64,000 nucleotides of DNA from positions 61,725 through 125,724 of the forward strand of contig DAOTTV010000078.1 of assembly GCA_034437755.1 (NCBI GenBank), written 5' to 3'. Shown here one piece after another: positions 8,119 to 17,139 of this stretch (within the stretch, counting starts at the first letter, position 1; the number at the start of each line of letters is the position of its first letter). Source of the stretch: JAUZRW01 sp034437755. GTDB lineage: Bacteria; Chloroflexota; Anaerolineae; Aggregatilineales; Phototrophicaceae. The position numbers were made by a program, and so were the translations under genes. Below the pieces are notes generated by a model. That model was not told where the DNA came from and did no database searches. It saw only the letters and a program-made list of their open reading frames with translations.

Positions 8119-9507
8119 ATGAAACTCAAACAAGCATTCGCGGTTGTTCGTGGCGATGTCGTGGCATTCGTCGGCGCAGGTGGCAAGACATCAGCGTTGA
8201 TTGGCTTAGGCTATGAACTGGCAGATACAAGCTGGCGTGTGCTGGCGACGACGACCACATACCTTGATGAAGAACAATTACAACTGATACCACACGCTGT
8301 GCGCGTACAATCCGCACCGCATATTATCTCACAAGCCCTGTCGGAGCATGGCTTCGTCTTTCTGTACGACGCTATCCGGCATGGCAAAGTATACGGCGCA
8401 TCCATTGAGCAGACCAAGACCCTGCTTGATACTGTCGATAGCGATGTTCTGCTGGTCGAAGCCGATGGCGCGGACGGTCTCGATTTCAAAGCGCCCTACG
8501 CACACGAGCCGACCATCCCCAAAGAAGCCTCGCTTGTGATTCCGGTCGCGTCTTTGAGCATTCTCAATAAGCCACTCGATGAAGAACACGTCTATAACCC
8601 GCAGGCGATGATCGATAAGTACGGCTTTTATCATGGCAGTGGCGTACGCTCGCCGTGGATTGCACAGGTGTTGCGCGATGAAGAATTAGGATTGCGCGGC
8701 ATCCCAGAAAAAGCCCGCGTGACTGTTTTCATCAATCAAACGCCCGACGACGGCTATTTGCGCGGTCGCGCCCGCTTGATTGCTCAGTTAACGCTCAAAA
8801 CACCGCGCATTCACAGCGTCGCGCTCGGCTCAGTGCGGGCGGCTGACCCCGTGTGCGAAGTCCAGCGATCGGTCGGAGCGATTGTGCTGGCAGGCGGGCA
8901 AGCATCGCGCATGGGACAACCCAAGCAACTGCTCCCGTGGGCAGATGGCAAGACGATCATCGAGCATATCACAACGCAGTTGATACGTGCGCGCATCGGT
9001 CAGATTAACGTTGTGACGGGGTACTATGCCGATCAAGTGAAGCAGGTGGTTAAGCCACTCGGCGTGCAGGTCGTACATAATCGCGCTCATCGCACGGGTG
9101 ATATGCTCTCATCGTTGAAAGCCGGTTTACGCGCCATGCCCGATCACGTTGCCGCGACCCTGGTCGTCCTCGGTGACCAGCCCCGCATCCAACCCCACAT
9201 CATCTACAAGGTACTGATGGCGTATGCCGAAGGCAAGGGCGACATCATCGCGCCGAGCTTCAACATGCGCCGCGGACACCCGATCTTGATCGACCGCAAA
9301 TACTGGGCAGAATTCCTCGACCTACGCAACGACAAATCACCGCGTGATGTCATCAACGCGCACAACGACGACATTTACTATATTAACGTCGATACTGACA
9401 GCATCCTGCGCGATATTGATACGCCGGCAGACTATGAAGACGAACGCTTACGCGCCGGTCTGCGGCGCATTGATCCGCATTATCGCCAGCAATCGGACGC
9501 ATCTTAG
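8119..9507 (+). CDS. YqeC-MocA fusion: Mo-hydroxylase cofactor maturation protein
   Basis: 462 residues with two fused modules. Residues 1-245 resemble YqeC, a P-loop protein (VAFVGAGGKTS near 16-26) associated with selenium-dependent molybdenum hydroxylases. Residues about 250-450 are a MobA/MocA nucleotidyltransferase: AIVLAGGQASRMGQPKQLLP near 254, GDQPRI, and RGHPILID. MocA attaches CMP to molybdopterin to make the MCD cofactor used by XdhC-dependent enzymes. Position 60 bases after the Mo subunit supports a maturation role. The join of both maturation steps in one polypeptide is unusual. Confidence 0.88.
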   Translation: MKLKQAFAVVRGDVVAFVGAGGKTSALIGLGYELADTSWRVLATTTTYLDEEQLQLIPHAVRVQSAPHIISQALSEHGFVFLYDAIRHGKVYGASIEQTKTLLDTVDSDVLLVEADGADGLDFKAPYAHEPTIPKEASLVIPVASLSILNKPLDEEHVYNPQAMIDKYGFYHGSGVRSPWIAQVLRDEELGLRGIPEKARVTVFINQTPDDGYLRGRARLIAQLTLKTPRIHSVALGSVRAADPVCEVQRSVGAIVLAGGQASRMGQPKQLLPWADGKTIIEHITTQLIRARIGQINVVTGYYADQVKQVVKPLGVQVVHNRAHRTGDMLSSLKAGLRAMPDHVAATLVVLGDQPRIQPHIIYKVLMAYAEGKGDIIAPSFNMRRGHPILIDRKYWAEFLDLRNDKSPRDVINAHNDDIYYINVDTDSILRDIDTPADYEDERLRAGLRRIDPHYRQQSDAS

Positions 9508-9553
9508 GCGTGGTGATCCGCTTGCACCTATCGCTGATAAGATGCCGATCGCA

Positions 9554-9790
9554 TTAGCCTTTGAACCATTTGATCAAGCGCGACACCACGCTCCGTCGAT
9601 TATCGAGGCTTTGCTTATACTCGAGTTGTAATTGCTTTGTCAGATGCTCTAACTCGTTCAGTCGCATGCGTGCCCCGTTGACCACGACCCAATCACCATC
9701 GACTGCCCGTAAATCGCGGGGACGACGATTGTAGAGCTTTTCATAGGCTTCGGCGTAGTTCCGCATCAAGATCTCTGGGCTTTGCACCAT
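9554..9790 (-). CDS. small uncharacterised protein
   Basis: A 78-residue protein with GGAG ten bases before the ATG and a candidate extended -10 upstream, so it looks real. It contains RRPRDLRAVDGDWVVVNGAR followed by a predicted helix (LNELEHLTKQLQLEYKQ) and a basic end. I recognise no family and see no membrane segment. It faces the YqeC-MocA gene with a 46-base gap. Confidence 0.6.
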   Translation of the reverse strand: MVQSPEILMRNYAEAYEKLYNRRPRDLRAVDGDWVVVNGARMRLNELEHLTKQLQLEYKQSLDNRRSVVSRLIKWFKG

Positions 9791-9827
9791 CGTGAGTCGT
9801 CTCCAGTTCTGATGAAAGTCATAACAG

Positions 9828-9836
9828 AGTATAACA
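9828..9836 (-). promoter_or_regulatory. extended -10 promoter element for the small gene at 9554-9790
   Basis: On the minus strand this reads TGTTATACT, an extended -10 (TGnTATACT) 38 bases before the start codon. No good -35 box is visible. It overlaps a short direct repeat, ATAACAG. Confidence 0.4.
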
Positions 9837-9905
9837 GATTTTCATAATTTTGTGATAGCAGGCAACGACTTTTTTCTTGACTATTCAGGATTATTACCAC
9901 TTCGA

Positions 9906-9911
9906 TATAAT
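9906..9911 (+). promoter_or_regulatory. candidate -10 box for punA
   Basis: A perfect TATAAT lies 28 bases before the punA start. TTGACT is present at 9877-9882, but the 23-base spacing is too long for a normal sigma-70 pair, so only the -10 is proposed. Confidence 0.4.
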
Positions 9912-9939
9912 TGAGCTGTACACATAAGGAGTTATCTTA

Positions 9940-10785
9940 ATGACCACGAGTTATACACGCGACGATTACCAATCCGCAGTCGATGTGATCCAGACACGTA
10001 TCAGCACCGCCCCAACCATCGGCTTAGTGCTGGGGTCTGGCCTGGGCACACTCGCCGATACCCTTGCCGATCGGGTAGTAATCCCTTACAGCGATTTACC
10101 GCACTTCCCACAGTCAACCGTGCATGGGCACTCTGGCAATCTCGTCATCGGCACCTTAGAGGGACACACGGTGGTCGCACAGCAGGGGCGCGTTCACTTT
10201 TACGAAGGCTACACGATGCAACAGGTCACATTCCCGATTCGGGTGATGAGCTTGCTCGGCATCGAGACCATCATCCTCACGAATGCCGCTGGCGGTATCA
10301 ATCCGGCGTATGCGGTTGGCGATTTGATGCTGTTGAACGATCACATCAACTTTTTGGGGATGGCGGGGCAACACCCGCTGATTGGTAAAAACGACGATAC
10401 GCTGGGGCCGCGCTTCCTCGGCATGTCGCAGACCTATGATCGGCACTTGCGCGCGACCGCCCGCGCCATTGCCGAGGCACATGATATTCCCCTGCACGAG
10501 GGCGTATATACGTCGCTCGCCGGCCCGACCTTCGAGACACCGGCAGAAGTGCGGCTCTTACGCACCCTAGGCACGGATGCGGTCGGCATGTCAACCGTAC
10601 ATGAAGTGATCGTCGCGCGCCATGCGGGTTTGCGCGTGCTGGCTTGCTCGGGCATCACCAACGTCGCCATCGACGAAATTGATAGCGATGCCGACGCTAA
10701 TCACGAAGAAGTGTTAGAAGCCGGTCAGGTCATCGTCCCGCGCCTGACAACTGTCCTCAAAGGTGTTTTGCAGAGAATGGACTAA
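9940..10785 (+). CDS. punA: purine nucleoside phosphorylase (PNP-I, trimeric type)
   Basis: 281 residues, normal length for the trimeric PNP/MTAP group. The phosphate-binding GSGLG is near residue 32; HSGN and QGRVHFYEGY follow, then TNAAGGIN, GPTFETPAE and VGMSTVHEV near residue 205. It splits inosine or guanosine with phosphate into a free base and ribose-1-phosphate. AAGGAG stands upstream of the ATG at 9940. It follows the molybdenum-hydroxylase locus on the same strand, so its product hypoxanthine could feed that enzyme, if the enzyme is a purine hydroxylase. A membrane protein gene starts 4 bases after its stop. Confidence 0.95.
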   Translation: MTTSYTRDDYQSAVDVIQTRISTAPTIGLVLGSGLGTLADTLADRVVIPYSDLPHFPQSTVHGHSGNLVIGTLEGHTVVAQQGRVHFYEGYTMQQVTFPIRVMSLLGIETIILTNAAGGINPAYAVGDLMLLNDHINFLGMAGQHPLIGKNDDTLGPRFLGMSQTYDRHLRATARAIAEAHDIPLHEGVYTSLAGPTFETPAEVRLLRTLGTDAVGMSTVHEVIVARHAGLRVLACSGITNVAIDEIDSDADANHEEVLEAGQVIVPRLTTVLKGVLQRMD

Positions 10786-10789
10786 CCTG

Positions 10790-11596
10790 ATGAATTTTAT
10801 CTTCTTTGCGATTGAATGGGCGGCAATCCCGCTTCATATTCTGCTGGCAGTGATCGGTGTGTGGTACGGGTATCAGTTCATCAACGCCCGCTACGCTATC
10901 CGCTCAACGTACTTCGAACTAGAGCGCGATATTGCCCGCAACAAGCAAGCCAACGCCATCACCGCCATCATCATCTTGATCGAAATCGGCGTGTTGATCT
11001 TTGGCGTGCAAATGCGGGCTGTGCCCTATCTTGAGAGTGAGCGCGATTTCGATGAGCAAATTGCCCAGCAAGAAGCCCAACAAGTGCGCGATGGCGTTTT
11101 CGTGACAGACACGCCGCAGGCGGTCGCGCAGGGGATCGAGTTCGACGAAGGCACCCCCCTCGCAGAGAGTGAAATCGGGTTCATCCCCACACCGACACTC
11201 ACCCCGACTCCGGTTGGGACGATTTTGCCCAACCCACCGCCGACACAGGGCTGTGTCGATGAAGCGGCGAATTTACAAATTCCGGCGAACGGTATGCGCG
11301 TCTTCGCGCCGATTCCGGTGCGGGGTACTGCTTTCACCGATCAATTTTCGAGCGCGACGATTGAAATCAGCGGCCCCACGACCAACAATCAATTTTTCGT
11401 GGTCGATCGCTTGACCGCGCCCATCTTACAAACCAGCGATTTCAGCCAGTTTAATCCAGCAGGGTACGAGCCGGGACGCTATGAATTTCGGCTGATGGTA
11501 TTCGACCTGCGCGGAGATGTACTCGTCGCGTCGTGCCTCGTGAACATCTACATCAGCGCACCAGTGACCACGCCCACACCCACACCCCGACGTTAG
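10790..11596 (+). CDS. membrane-anchored protein with extracellular C-terminal domain
   Basis: 268 residues from the ATG at 10790; the frame is open slightly further upstream, inside punA. Two membrane helices are evident (about residues 2-25 and 54-75), then an acidic/coiled segment, a Thr-Pro linker (TPTLTPTPVG) and a beta-rich C-terminal domain of about 110 residues (ISGPTTNNQFFVVDRL). A second Thr-Pro run ends the protein. No enzyme motif is seen. The linker style is common in exported proteins of this group. Four bases separate it from punA. Confidence 0.7.
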   Translation: MNFIFFAIEWAAIPLHILLAVIGVWYGYQFINARYAIRSTYFELERDIARNKQANAITAIIILIEIGVLIFGVQMRAVPYLESERDFDEQIAQQEAQQVRDGVFVTDTPQAVAQGIEFDEGTPLAESEIGFIPTPTLTPTPVGTILPNPPPTQGCVDEAANLQIPANGMRVFAPIPVRGTAFTDQFSSATIEISGPTTNNQFFVVDRLTAPILQTSDFSQFNPAGYEPGRYEFRLMVFDLRGDVLVASCLVNIYISAPVTTPTPTPRR

Positions 11597-11647
11597 CGAT
11601 GAAACTAGAAAAGCGCATGGGTACACGTTGTGCAAGGTGTGAAAGTT

Positions 11648-11676
11648 TTGACTGGACATGACTTTAGTCGAACAAT
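11648..11676 (+). promoter_or_regulatory. weak candidate promoter for panBC
   Basis: TTGACT (11648-11653), 17-base spacer, AACAAT (11671-11676), 17 bases before the panB ATG. The -35 and spacing are good; the -10 lacks the usual first T. Confidence 0.35.
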
Positions 11677-11692
11677 TCATTCAGGAAAACGT

Positions 11693-12376
11693 ATGAAACG
11701 CTACACCATTCGCGATATTCAAAAGATGAAAGACAACGGACAAGCGATTACTATACTCACCGGCTATGACGCAACCAGCGCCCGCCTCGCCGAAGCGGTC
11801 AATATCCCGCTGATTCTCGTGGGCGATACGCTAGGGATGGTCGCGCAAGGTCACGACTCGACTCTGCTGGTCACCGAGCAAGCCTTCGTCGTCGGCGATA
11901 TGCCATTCATGAGTTATCACATCAGTCCCGCGCAAGCCCTCGAAAATGCGGGGCGCTTGATGCAAGAAGCCGGTGTCAGTTGTGTCAAGCTGGAAGGTGG
12001 CGCGGCGCGTGCGGAGACGATTGCACATATCGTCAACGCGGGCATCCCCGTGATGGCGCACATCGGTTTACCCCCCCAGAGCGTCCACCGCTTCGGCGGT
12101 TCTCGCGTGCAGGGCAGGCAACTCGCCTCCGCACGGCAACGCCTACGCGATGCCCGCGCCGTACAGGTCTTTCATGATATTCTCGCGCTCTTTGACGATT
12201 TCGTACCGAAGCATACCAAACACTATGCCGAGATCGGCGAGATGATGCGCGTCGCGCTCCAACAGTATCGTGATGACGTGCAAGCGCACCAATTCCCGAC
12301 AGACGCGAATAGCTTTTCGATTCAGGATGAGATCATTGATCAGTTGAAAGCAGAGGTCACCGATGAAAGTCGTTGA
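11693..12376 (+). CDS. panB: 3-methyl-2-oxobutanoate hydroxymethyltransferase (PanB) with an internal deletion
   Basis: 227 residues from the ATG at 11693 (AGGA 8 bases upstream), against about 265-280 for the family. GYDATSAR, VGDTLGMV, KLEGG and GLPPQSVHRFGGSRVQGR are all present. After RDARAVQ (Q158) the sequence jumps directly to VFHDILALFDDF, which belongs to the family's C-terminal region. The missing stretch, about 40-45 residues, normally holds the VLECVP strand with the catalytic Glu (Glu181 in E. coli) and the GIGAG loop. The frame is kept. PanB makes ketopantoate for CoA synthesis; this version should be inactive if real. panC overlaps its end by 14 bases. Confidence 0.85.
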   Translation: MKRYTIRDIQKMKDNGQAITILTGYDATSARLAEAVNIPLILVGDTLGMVAQGHDSTLLVTEQAFVVGDMPFMSYHISPAQALENAGRLMQEAGVSCVKLEGGAARAETIAHIVNAGIPVMAHIGLPPQSVHRFGGSRVQGRQLASARQRLRDARAVQVFHDILALFDDFVPKHTKHYAEIGEMMRVALQQYRDDVQAHQFPTDANSFSIQDEIIDQLKAEVTDESR

Positions 12377-13265
12377 GACGATTGCTGACCTACGCGCCGA
12401 ACGACAACAGCTGACGGGTCAGGTGGGATTAGTGCCGACGATGGGCTATGTCCACGCCGGACATATGTCACTGATCGAAGCCGCACGCGAACAGTGTGAT
12501 CGCGTGATTGCGACGATTTTCGTCAATCCGACGCAGTTCGCACCGGACGAAGACCTGAGTACTTATCCGCGTGATATGCCGCGTGATCTCGCCCAATTCG
12601 AAGCCGCCGGTGTTGATCTAGTCTTCACGCCCACGCCAGAGGTCATGTACCCGCCTCGCTATCAGACCTATGTCAACGTGGAAGACGTGACACAGGGACG
12701 CGAAGGCGGTAGCCGCCCGACACACTTTCGCGGGGTCGCAACCATCGTCAACAAGCTCTTCAACCTCACGCAGGCAGATGTCGCGTTCTTCGGGCAAAAG
12801 GACGCACAACAGGTGGTCGTCATCCGGCAGATGGTGCGTGACTTGAATATGCCGATTGCGATTGACGTATGCCCGATCATACGTGAAGCGGACGGTCTCG
12901 CGCTCAGTTCGCGCAATGTCTATCTCAGCGCGGACGAACGACAAGCCGCACGTACCCTGCATCAAGCCCTACAGGCGACGGCTGATCTGTATGACAACGG
13001 CGAGCGCAATCCCGATCTTCTGCGCGAAACGGCTTATAATCTGCTGGCAGTCGAACCATTGGTGATAATCGACTATGTGAGCTTAGCCGATGCGCGTACC
13101 CTGCGCGAAGTCACCCGTGCCACGGACGCGCCGGTGTTGCTCTCGCTAGCGGCACAGGTCGGCAAGTCGCGCTTGCTCGATAATTGTTTGCTCCCGCTGA
13201 CGCTCAACACGCATGATGGCGCGACCGCGACTCTCGGTGCGAGCGTGCCCCATCGCGATACGTAG
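12363..13265 (+). CDS. panC: pantothenate synthetase
   Basis: 300 residues with the full PanC pattern: VPTMGYVHAGHMSL (ATP-binding HxGH), FVNPTQF, YPRD, HFRGVATIV, FGQKDAQQ and SSRNVYLS. It joins pantoate and beta-alanine with ATP to make pantothenate. Its start lies 14 bases inside panB, so the pair is translationally coupled. No internal loss is seen, in contrast to panB. Confidence 0.95.
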   Translation: MKVVETIADLRAERQQLTGQVGLVPTMGYVHAGHMSLIEAAREQCDRVIATIFVNPTQFAPDEDLSTYPRDMPRDLAQFEAAGVDLVFTPTPEVMYPPRYQTYVNVEDVTQGREGGSRPTHFRGVATIVNKLFNLTQADVAFFGQKDAQQVVVIRQMVRDLNMPIAIDVCPIIREADGLALSSRNVYLSADERQAARTLHQALQATADLYDNGERNPDLLRETAYNLLAVEPLVIIDYVSLADARTLREVTRATDAPVLLSLAAQVGKSRLLDNCLLPLTLNTHDGATATLGASVPHRDT

Positions 13266-13368
13266 CTAAAGCTATAAATAAGCGTTTACAAAGTTCTGAC
13301 GCTTCGCTGATATTTTCTGGATATGATAAATATGTATCTAGCAAATTGAGTGACTCAGGAGTGAGACA

Positions 13369-14061
13369 ATGTTTTTCTTCGATCCGACCTATATTTTCCT
13401 CGTGATGATCCCGACGCTGATTTTGTCAGGGTTGGCGCAGATGTACTTGCGGGGTACGTACAGCACATGGTCACAACGGGCGAATAGCAACGACCTGATG
13501 GGGCCTGACACTGCTGAACGCATCATCCGGCGCTCTGGCTTACAAAACGTGCAGCTAGAACTCGCAGACGGCGAACTGAGCGACCATTACGACCCGACAT
13601 CCCACACGGTGCGGATGTCGCCGGATGTCGCGCATACTAACAGTGTCGCCTCAATGGCGATCGTCGCGCATGAACTCGGTCATGCTCAGCAACATCAAGA
13701 AGGCTCGGCGATGATCGCGGCGCGCAGTTTCCTGTTGCCGGCGGTACAGATCAGCCCGACAGTTTCGTATTTCATGATTATCGGTGGTCTGCTGATCGGT
13801 CTGTCAGGTCTGGCATGGTTGGGTGTTGCCGTATTCGCGATCAGCGTCGCCTTCATGCTCTTGACCCTGCCGATCGAATTCGACGCGAGCCGACGCGGGC
13901 TAAAACTGCTAGAAGAGACCGGTATGCTGGCGACTGAATCCGATCGCAATGGGGCACGTTCGGTACTGACAGCCGCGGCATTGACCTACGTTGCGGCGGC
14001 AATCGGTTCTGTTCTGCAATTGCTATACTGGGTGAGCATCGTCAGCAGTAGCCGCGAGTAA
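13369..14061 (+). CDS. membrane zinc metallopeptidase, YugP type
   Basis: 230 residues. A first membrane helix (about 5-25) is followed by a soluble segment, the zinc motif HELGH at 101-105 (VAHELGHAQQH), and then further hydrophobic helices (about 120-170 and 205-225). This order matches the YugP/neutral zinc metallopeptidase family of membrane proteases. GAGTGAG precedes the ATG. Substrates of the family are poorly known. It converges on the response regulator at 14110. Confidence 0.88.
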   Translation: MFFFDPTYIFLVMIPTLILSGLAQMYLRGTYSTWSQRANSNDLMGPDTAERIIRRSGLQNVQLELADGELSDHYDPTSHTVRMSPDVAHTNSVASMAIVAHELGHAQQHQEGSAMIAARSFLLPAVQISPTVSYFMIIGGLLIGLSGLAWLGVAVFAISVAFMLLTLPIEFDASRRGLKLLEETGMLATESDRNGARSVLTAAALTYVAAAIGSVLQLLYWVSIVSSSRE

Positions 14062-14079
14062 ACGACCCATCAACGCACA

Positions 14080-14100
14080 GGCGGGCATCTCATGCTCGCC
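14080..14100. terminator. hairpin between convergent genes
   Basis: GGCGGGCAT, 3-base loop, ATGCTCGCC: a 9-bp stem with one G-T pair, between the peptidase stop (14061) and the response regulator stop (14110). It lacks a clear T-run, but could end transcripts from both sides. Confidence 0.45.
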
Positions 14101-14109
14101 GGTTGAGTA

Positions 14110-14475
14110 TCAGGCGAGGTATTGGTCCATCATCGAGAGCAGTTCGCGCTTGCTGACGGGTTTCGCGAGATAGTCATCACAGCCGGCTTCAAGATACTGC
14201 TCGCGCTGTCCGAACATGGCGTTCGCTGTCAGGGCGATGATGGGGATATGCGCCACGTCGTCATCGGCTTTTAGCTGACGTGTGACATCCGTCCCATCAA
14301 TATCGGGCAGGTTGATATCCACCAGAATGAGATCAGGATGTTGTGCGCGCGCAACCGCCAAGCCATCAAACCCATTGGTCGCTTCGATCATCGCATAGCC
14401 CCCGATCTTGAGCATCTTCCGCACCAGACGCATATTTTGCGGATTATCTTCGATATACAACACAACATGACTCAT
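14110..14475 (-). CDS. single-domain response regulator (CheY/DivK-like)
   Basis: 121 residues consisting only of a receiver domain. The acidic pocket is YIED (9-10), the phosphoacceptor is D53 in LVDINLPD, and conserved ALTA and AKPVSK segments follow. There is no output domain, so it would act by protein contact, as DivK-type regulators do. No kinase is adjacent. AAGG lies nine bases before the ATG. Confidence 0.9.
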   Translation of the reverse strand: MSHVVLYIEDNPQNMRLVRKMLKIGGYAMIEATNGFDGLAVARAQHPDLILVDINLPDIDGTDVTRQLKADDDVAHIPIIALTANAMFGQREQYLEAGCDDYLAKPVSKRELLSMMDQYLA

Positions 14476-14605
14476 CCTGGCTTACCTTCGTCACACGGCA
14501 GAATATAAGTCTATTATCGTATACGACGGATACGGCAAACCTTAAGGTTATTATACGCGAGTCTCGCACAATCAACGCTCATCGGCGTACTTCTGAGCAT
14601 GATCG

Positions 14606-15805
14606 TCAGATTTTATCGTCTTGATCGACACGATCGCGCAGGCGGGGGACGCGCCCTTGCTGAGGACGAAAACGCTGTAAGACGCGCCGCACTGCCCGCC
14701 GCAGATTAATCCAGCGATCGCGCAGGCGCGCCACCCAGTAGGACAGCTGGCGACGGCGACGATTGAGCATCCGCCCCTGCTGTTCGCTCGGCTCTGGCAC
14801 GCCCCACTTGATGACCATCGATGCCCATGATAAGCCCCCACCGAAACCGACGAAAACCAGATGATTATCCTGCCGCACCCGCCCCGCTTCGATCGCTTCA
14901 CACAGCGCAATCGGGATCGATGCCGCTGATGTGTTGCCATAGCGTTCGACATTGCTCATGAATTTATCTTCGTCGATTTTGAGCTTCTTCGCCGCCGATT
15001 TGAGAATACGCTGATTCGCCTGATGCGGGACGACGAGATCAATCTCATCGACATCAATGCCCGCCAGTTCTGCCGCATCGCGGATGCTCTGATCGACGAC
15101 TCGCGTCGCGAACTTGAACACTTCGCGCCCGACCATGTACATCTTCTGCACTTTGTGACCGTTCAACTCGCGCACGTTATTGGTCGGGATGCACAGCACA
15201 TCAGCCCCAGCACCATCCGAGCGCAGGACGCTGGACAGCACACCGCCGACGTTCGTGCCGGCTTGCAAGACCACCGCCCCCGCCCCGTCGCCGAAGAGGA
15301 TGCAGGTACTGCGATCCTGCCAATCCAGCACGCGACTCATCGTCTCTGCCCCGATGACAATTGCGGTTTGGATACTGCCGGATTTGATCGCCTGTGTTGC
15401 CATATCCAGCGCATAGACGAAACCCGAACAAGCGGCGGCGAGGTCGAACGCACCAGCGCGCTTCGCCCCCAGCCAATTCTGGATCAAGCTCGCCGTACTC
15501 GGGAAGACATGCTCAGGCGTGGATGTCGCGACGACGATCAGATCAATATCAATCGGTAACACGTCTGCCACTTCGAGTGCGCGTTGTGCTGCCTTGTAGC
15601 CCAGCGTCGCCGTTGATTCGTGTTCGCCGGCGATACGACGTTCTTTGATCCCCGTGCGGGTTTGTATCCAATCATCGTCTGTCTCGACAATTGCCGCGAG
15701 ATCGTGATTGGTCATCACGGACTCTGGCACAGCCATGCCCCACCCGACGATATGAGCGTAAATGCCCGTTGGGGATGTCGCCACATGGTTATTATGCGTT
15801 GCCAT
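14606..15805 (-). CDS. fabH: 3-oxoacyl-[ACP] synthase III with Arg-rich C-terminal extension
   Basis: 399 residues. The thiolase-fold catalytic triad is C126 (DLAAACSGF), H261 (VVPHQAN) and N291 (YGNTSAA). It would condense acyl-CoA with malonyl-ACP to start fatty acid synthesis. The normal FabH ends around residue 335-340; here about 60 extra residues follow, very rich in Arg, for example NRRRRQLSYW and RRAVRRVLQRF. Its first 14 bases overlap the end of fabF, so the two are coupled. The tail could bind membrane, ACP or nucleic acid; nothing in the sequence decides. Confidence 0.92.
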   Translation of the reverse strand: MATHNNHVATSPTGIYAHIVGWGMAVPESVMTNHDLAAIVETDDDWIQTRTGIKERRIAGEHESTATLGYKAAQRALEVADVLPIDIDLIVVATSTPEHVFPSTASLIQNWLGAKRAGAFDLAAACSGFVYALDMATQAIKSGSIQTAIVIGAETMSRVLDWQDRSTCILFGDGAGAVVLQAGTNVGGVLSSVLRSDGAGADVLCIPTNNVRELNGHKVQKMYMVGREVFKFATRVVDQSIRDAAELAGIDVDEIDLVVPHQANQRILKSAAKKLKIDEDKFMSNVERYGNTSAASIPIALCEAIEAGRVRQDNHLVFVGFGGGLSWASMVIKWGVPEPSEQQGRMLNRRRRQLSYWVARLRDRWINLRRAVRRVLQRFRPQQGRVPRLRDRVDQDDKI

Positions 15806-17048
15806 TCTCGCTATACCGCCCCATGATTATCACTGCATTGTGGCCACCGAAGCCGAAAGCATTGCTCATTGTGTAGTGTACGTCGCGCGCGACCCCTTGT
15901 TGCGGCGTGTAATTCAGATCACACGCGGGGTCGGGTGTTTCGAGGTTAATCGTCGGTGGGATAAAATTATGTTGCATCGCCATGATGCAAAAAATCGCTT
16001 CGATCGCCCCTGCCGCCCCCAGCAGATGACCCGTCATTGATTTAGTCGAGCTGACGTTGACGCTATAAGCATCTTCGCCCATCGCCAGCTTCATCGCGTT
16101 GGTCTCGGCACTATCGTTGAGGGGCGTGCCGGTGCCATGTGCGTTGATGTAATCAATATCTTTCGCGCTCAGCGCGGCATCTTCCAGCGCGAGCTTCATC
16201 GCCATCGCCGCCCCTGCGCCCGTCTCCATCGGCGCGGTGGGATGATAGGCATCGGACGTATGACCGTACCCACACACTTCGCCGTAAATCGTCGCACCAC
16301 GTGCTAACGCATGGTCGAGGTCTTCTAACACCAGTGTGCCCGCGCCTTCGCCAATCACAAAGCCATCGCGATCGGCATCAAACGGACGCGAGGCTTTCTG
16401 CGGTTCGTCATTGCGCTTGCTCATGGCTTTCATGTTGTTGAAACCGGCAATCGTCAGCGGGATAACAGCGGCTTCGCTCGCGCCGGCGAGCATAACATCT
16501 GCTTGCCCGCGCCGGATAATCTCGGTCGCTTCGCCAATTGTATTGTTACCGCTGGCGCACGCCGTCGTAATGTTGAAGTTGGGGCCACGTAGACCAAACC
16601 ACATCGACACTTTGCCCGCCGCGCTATCGATCAACAACTTGGGGATTGCCAGCGGACTGACGCCCCGATGCCCTTTTTGATCAAGCTCGAGCGTAGTCTC
16701 GACGAAGGTCGCCATGCCTCCGATGCCACTGCTGATAATACAGCCGATACGATAGCGATTATCATCCCTGATCTGGATGCCGCTATCGTTCAAGGCTTCC
16801 ATACAGGCGGCGAGTGCCAACTGTGTGAAGCGATCCGTACGTCGCACTTCTTTGCGCCCGATCAAATCTGCCGCGTCAAAATCTTTCACTTCCCCCGCAA
16901 TGTGATTCTCAACTTGTGTGTAATCAAAGGCAGTAATCGTATCAATCCCACTATTGCCAGCCGCGATATTCTCCCACGATTCGCTGACGCTGTTCCCAAC
17001 AGGGCTAATCATACCTAAGCCTGTTATCACAACCCGTTTTTTGTTCAC
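15792..17048 (-). CDS. fabF: 3-oxoacyl-[ACP] synthase II
   Basis: 418 residues from a GTG with a strong GGAGGG nine bases upstream. The catalytic Cys is C164 in TTACASGNNT; the two His are in NAHGTGTPLND and in GHLLGAAGAIE. It elongates acyl-ACP with malonyl-ACP. It is the first gene of a fabF-fabH operon with 14-base overlap. The acyl carrier protein gene that often neighbours fabF is not present here. It is divergent from the SDR gene at 17195. Confidence 0.95.
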   Translation of the reverse strand: MNKKRVVITGLGMISPVGNSVSESWENIAAGNSGIDTITAFDYTQVENHIAGEVKDFDAADLIGRKEVRRTDRFTQLALAACMEALNDSGIQIRDDNRYRIGCIISSGIGGMATFVETTLELDQKGHRGVSPLAIPKLLIDSAAGKVSMWFGLRGPNFNITTACASGNNTIGEATEIIRRGQADVMLAGASEAAVIPLTIAGFNNMKAMSKRNDEPQKASRPFDADRDGFVIGEGAGTLVLEDLDHALARGATIYGEVCGYGHTSDAYHPTAPMETGAGAAMAMKLALEDAALSAKDIDYINAHGTGTPLNDSAETNAMKLAMGEDAYSVNVSSTKSMTGHLLGAAGAIEAIFCIMAMQHNFIPPTINLETPDPACDLNYTPQQGVARDVHYTMSNAFGFGGHNAVIIMGRYSENGNA

Positions 17049-17139
17049 CTAATACCCTCCAGTACCGAGCCATTGTGCAAGTATTCACATTATTAAACAC
17101 AAGACCGGAGAATACGTTACTGATGTTCTCTCCGTCATC

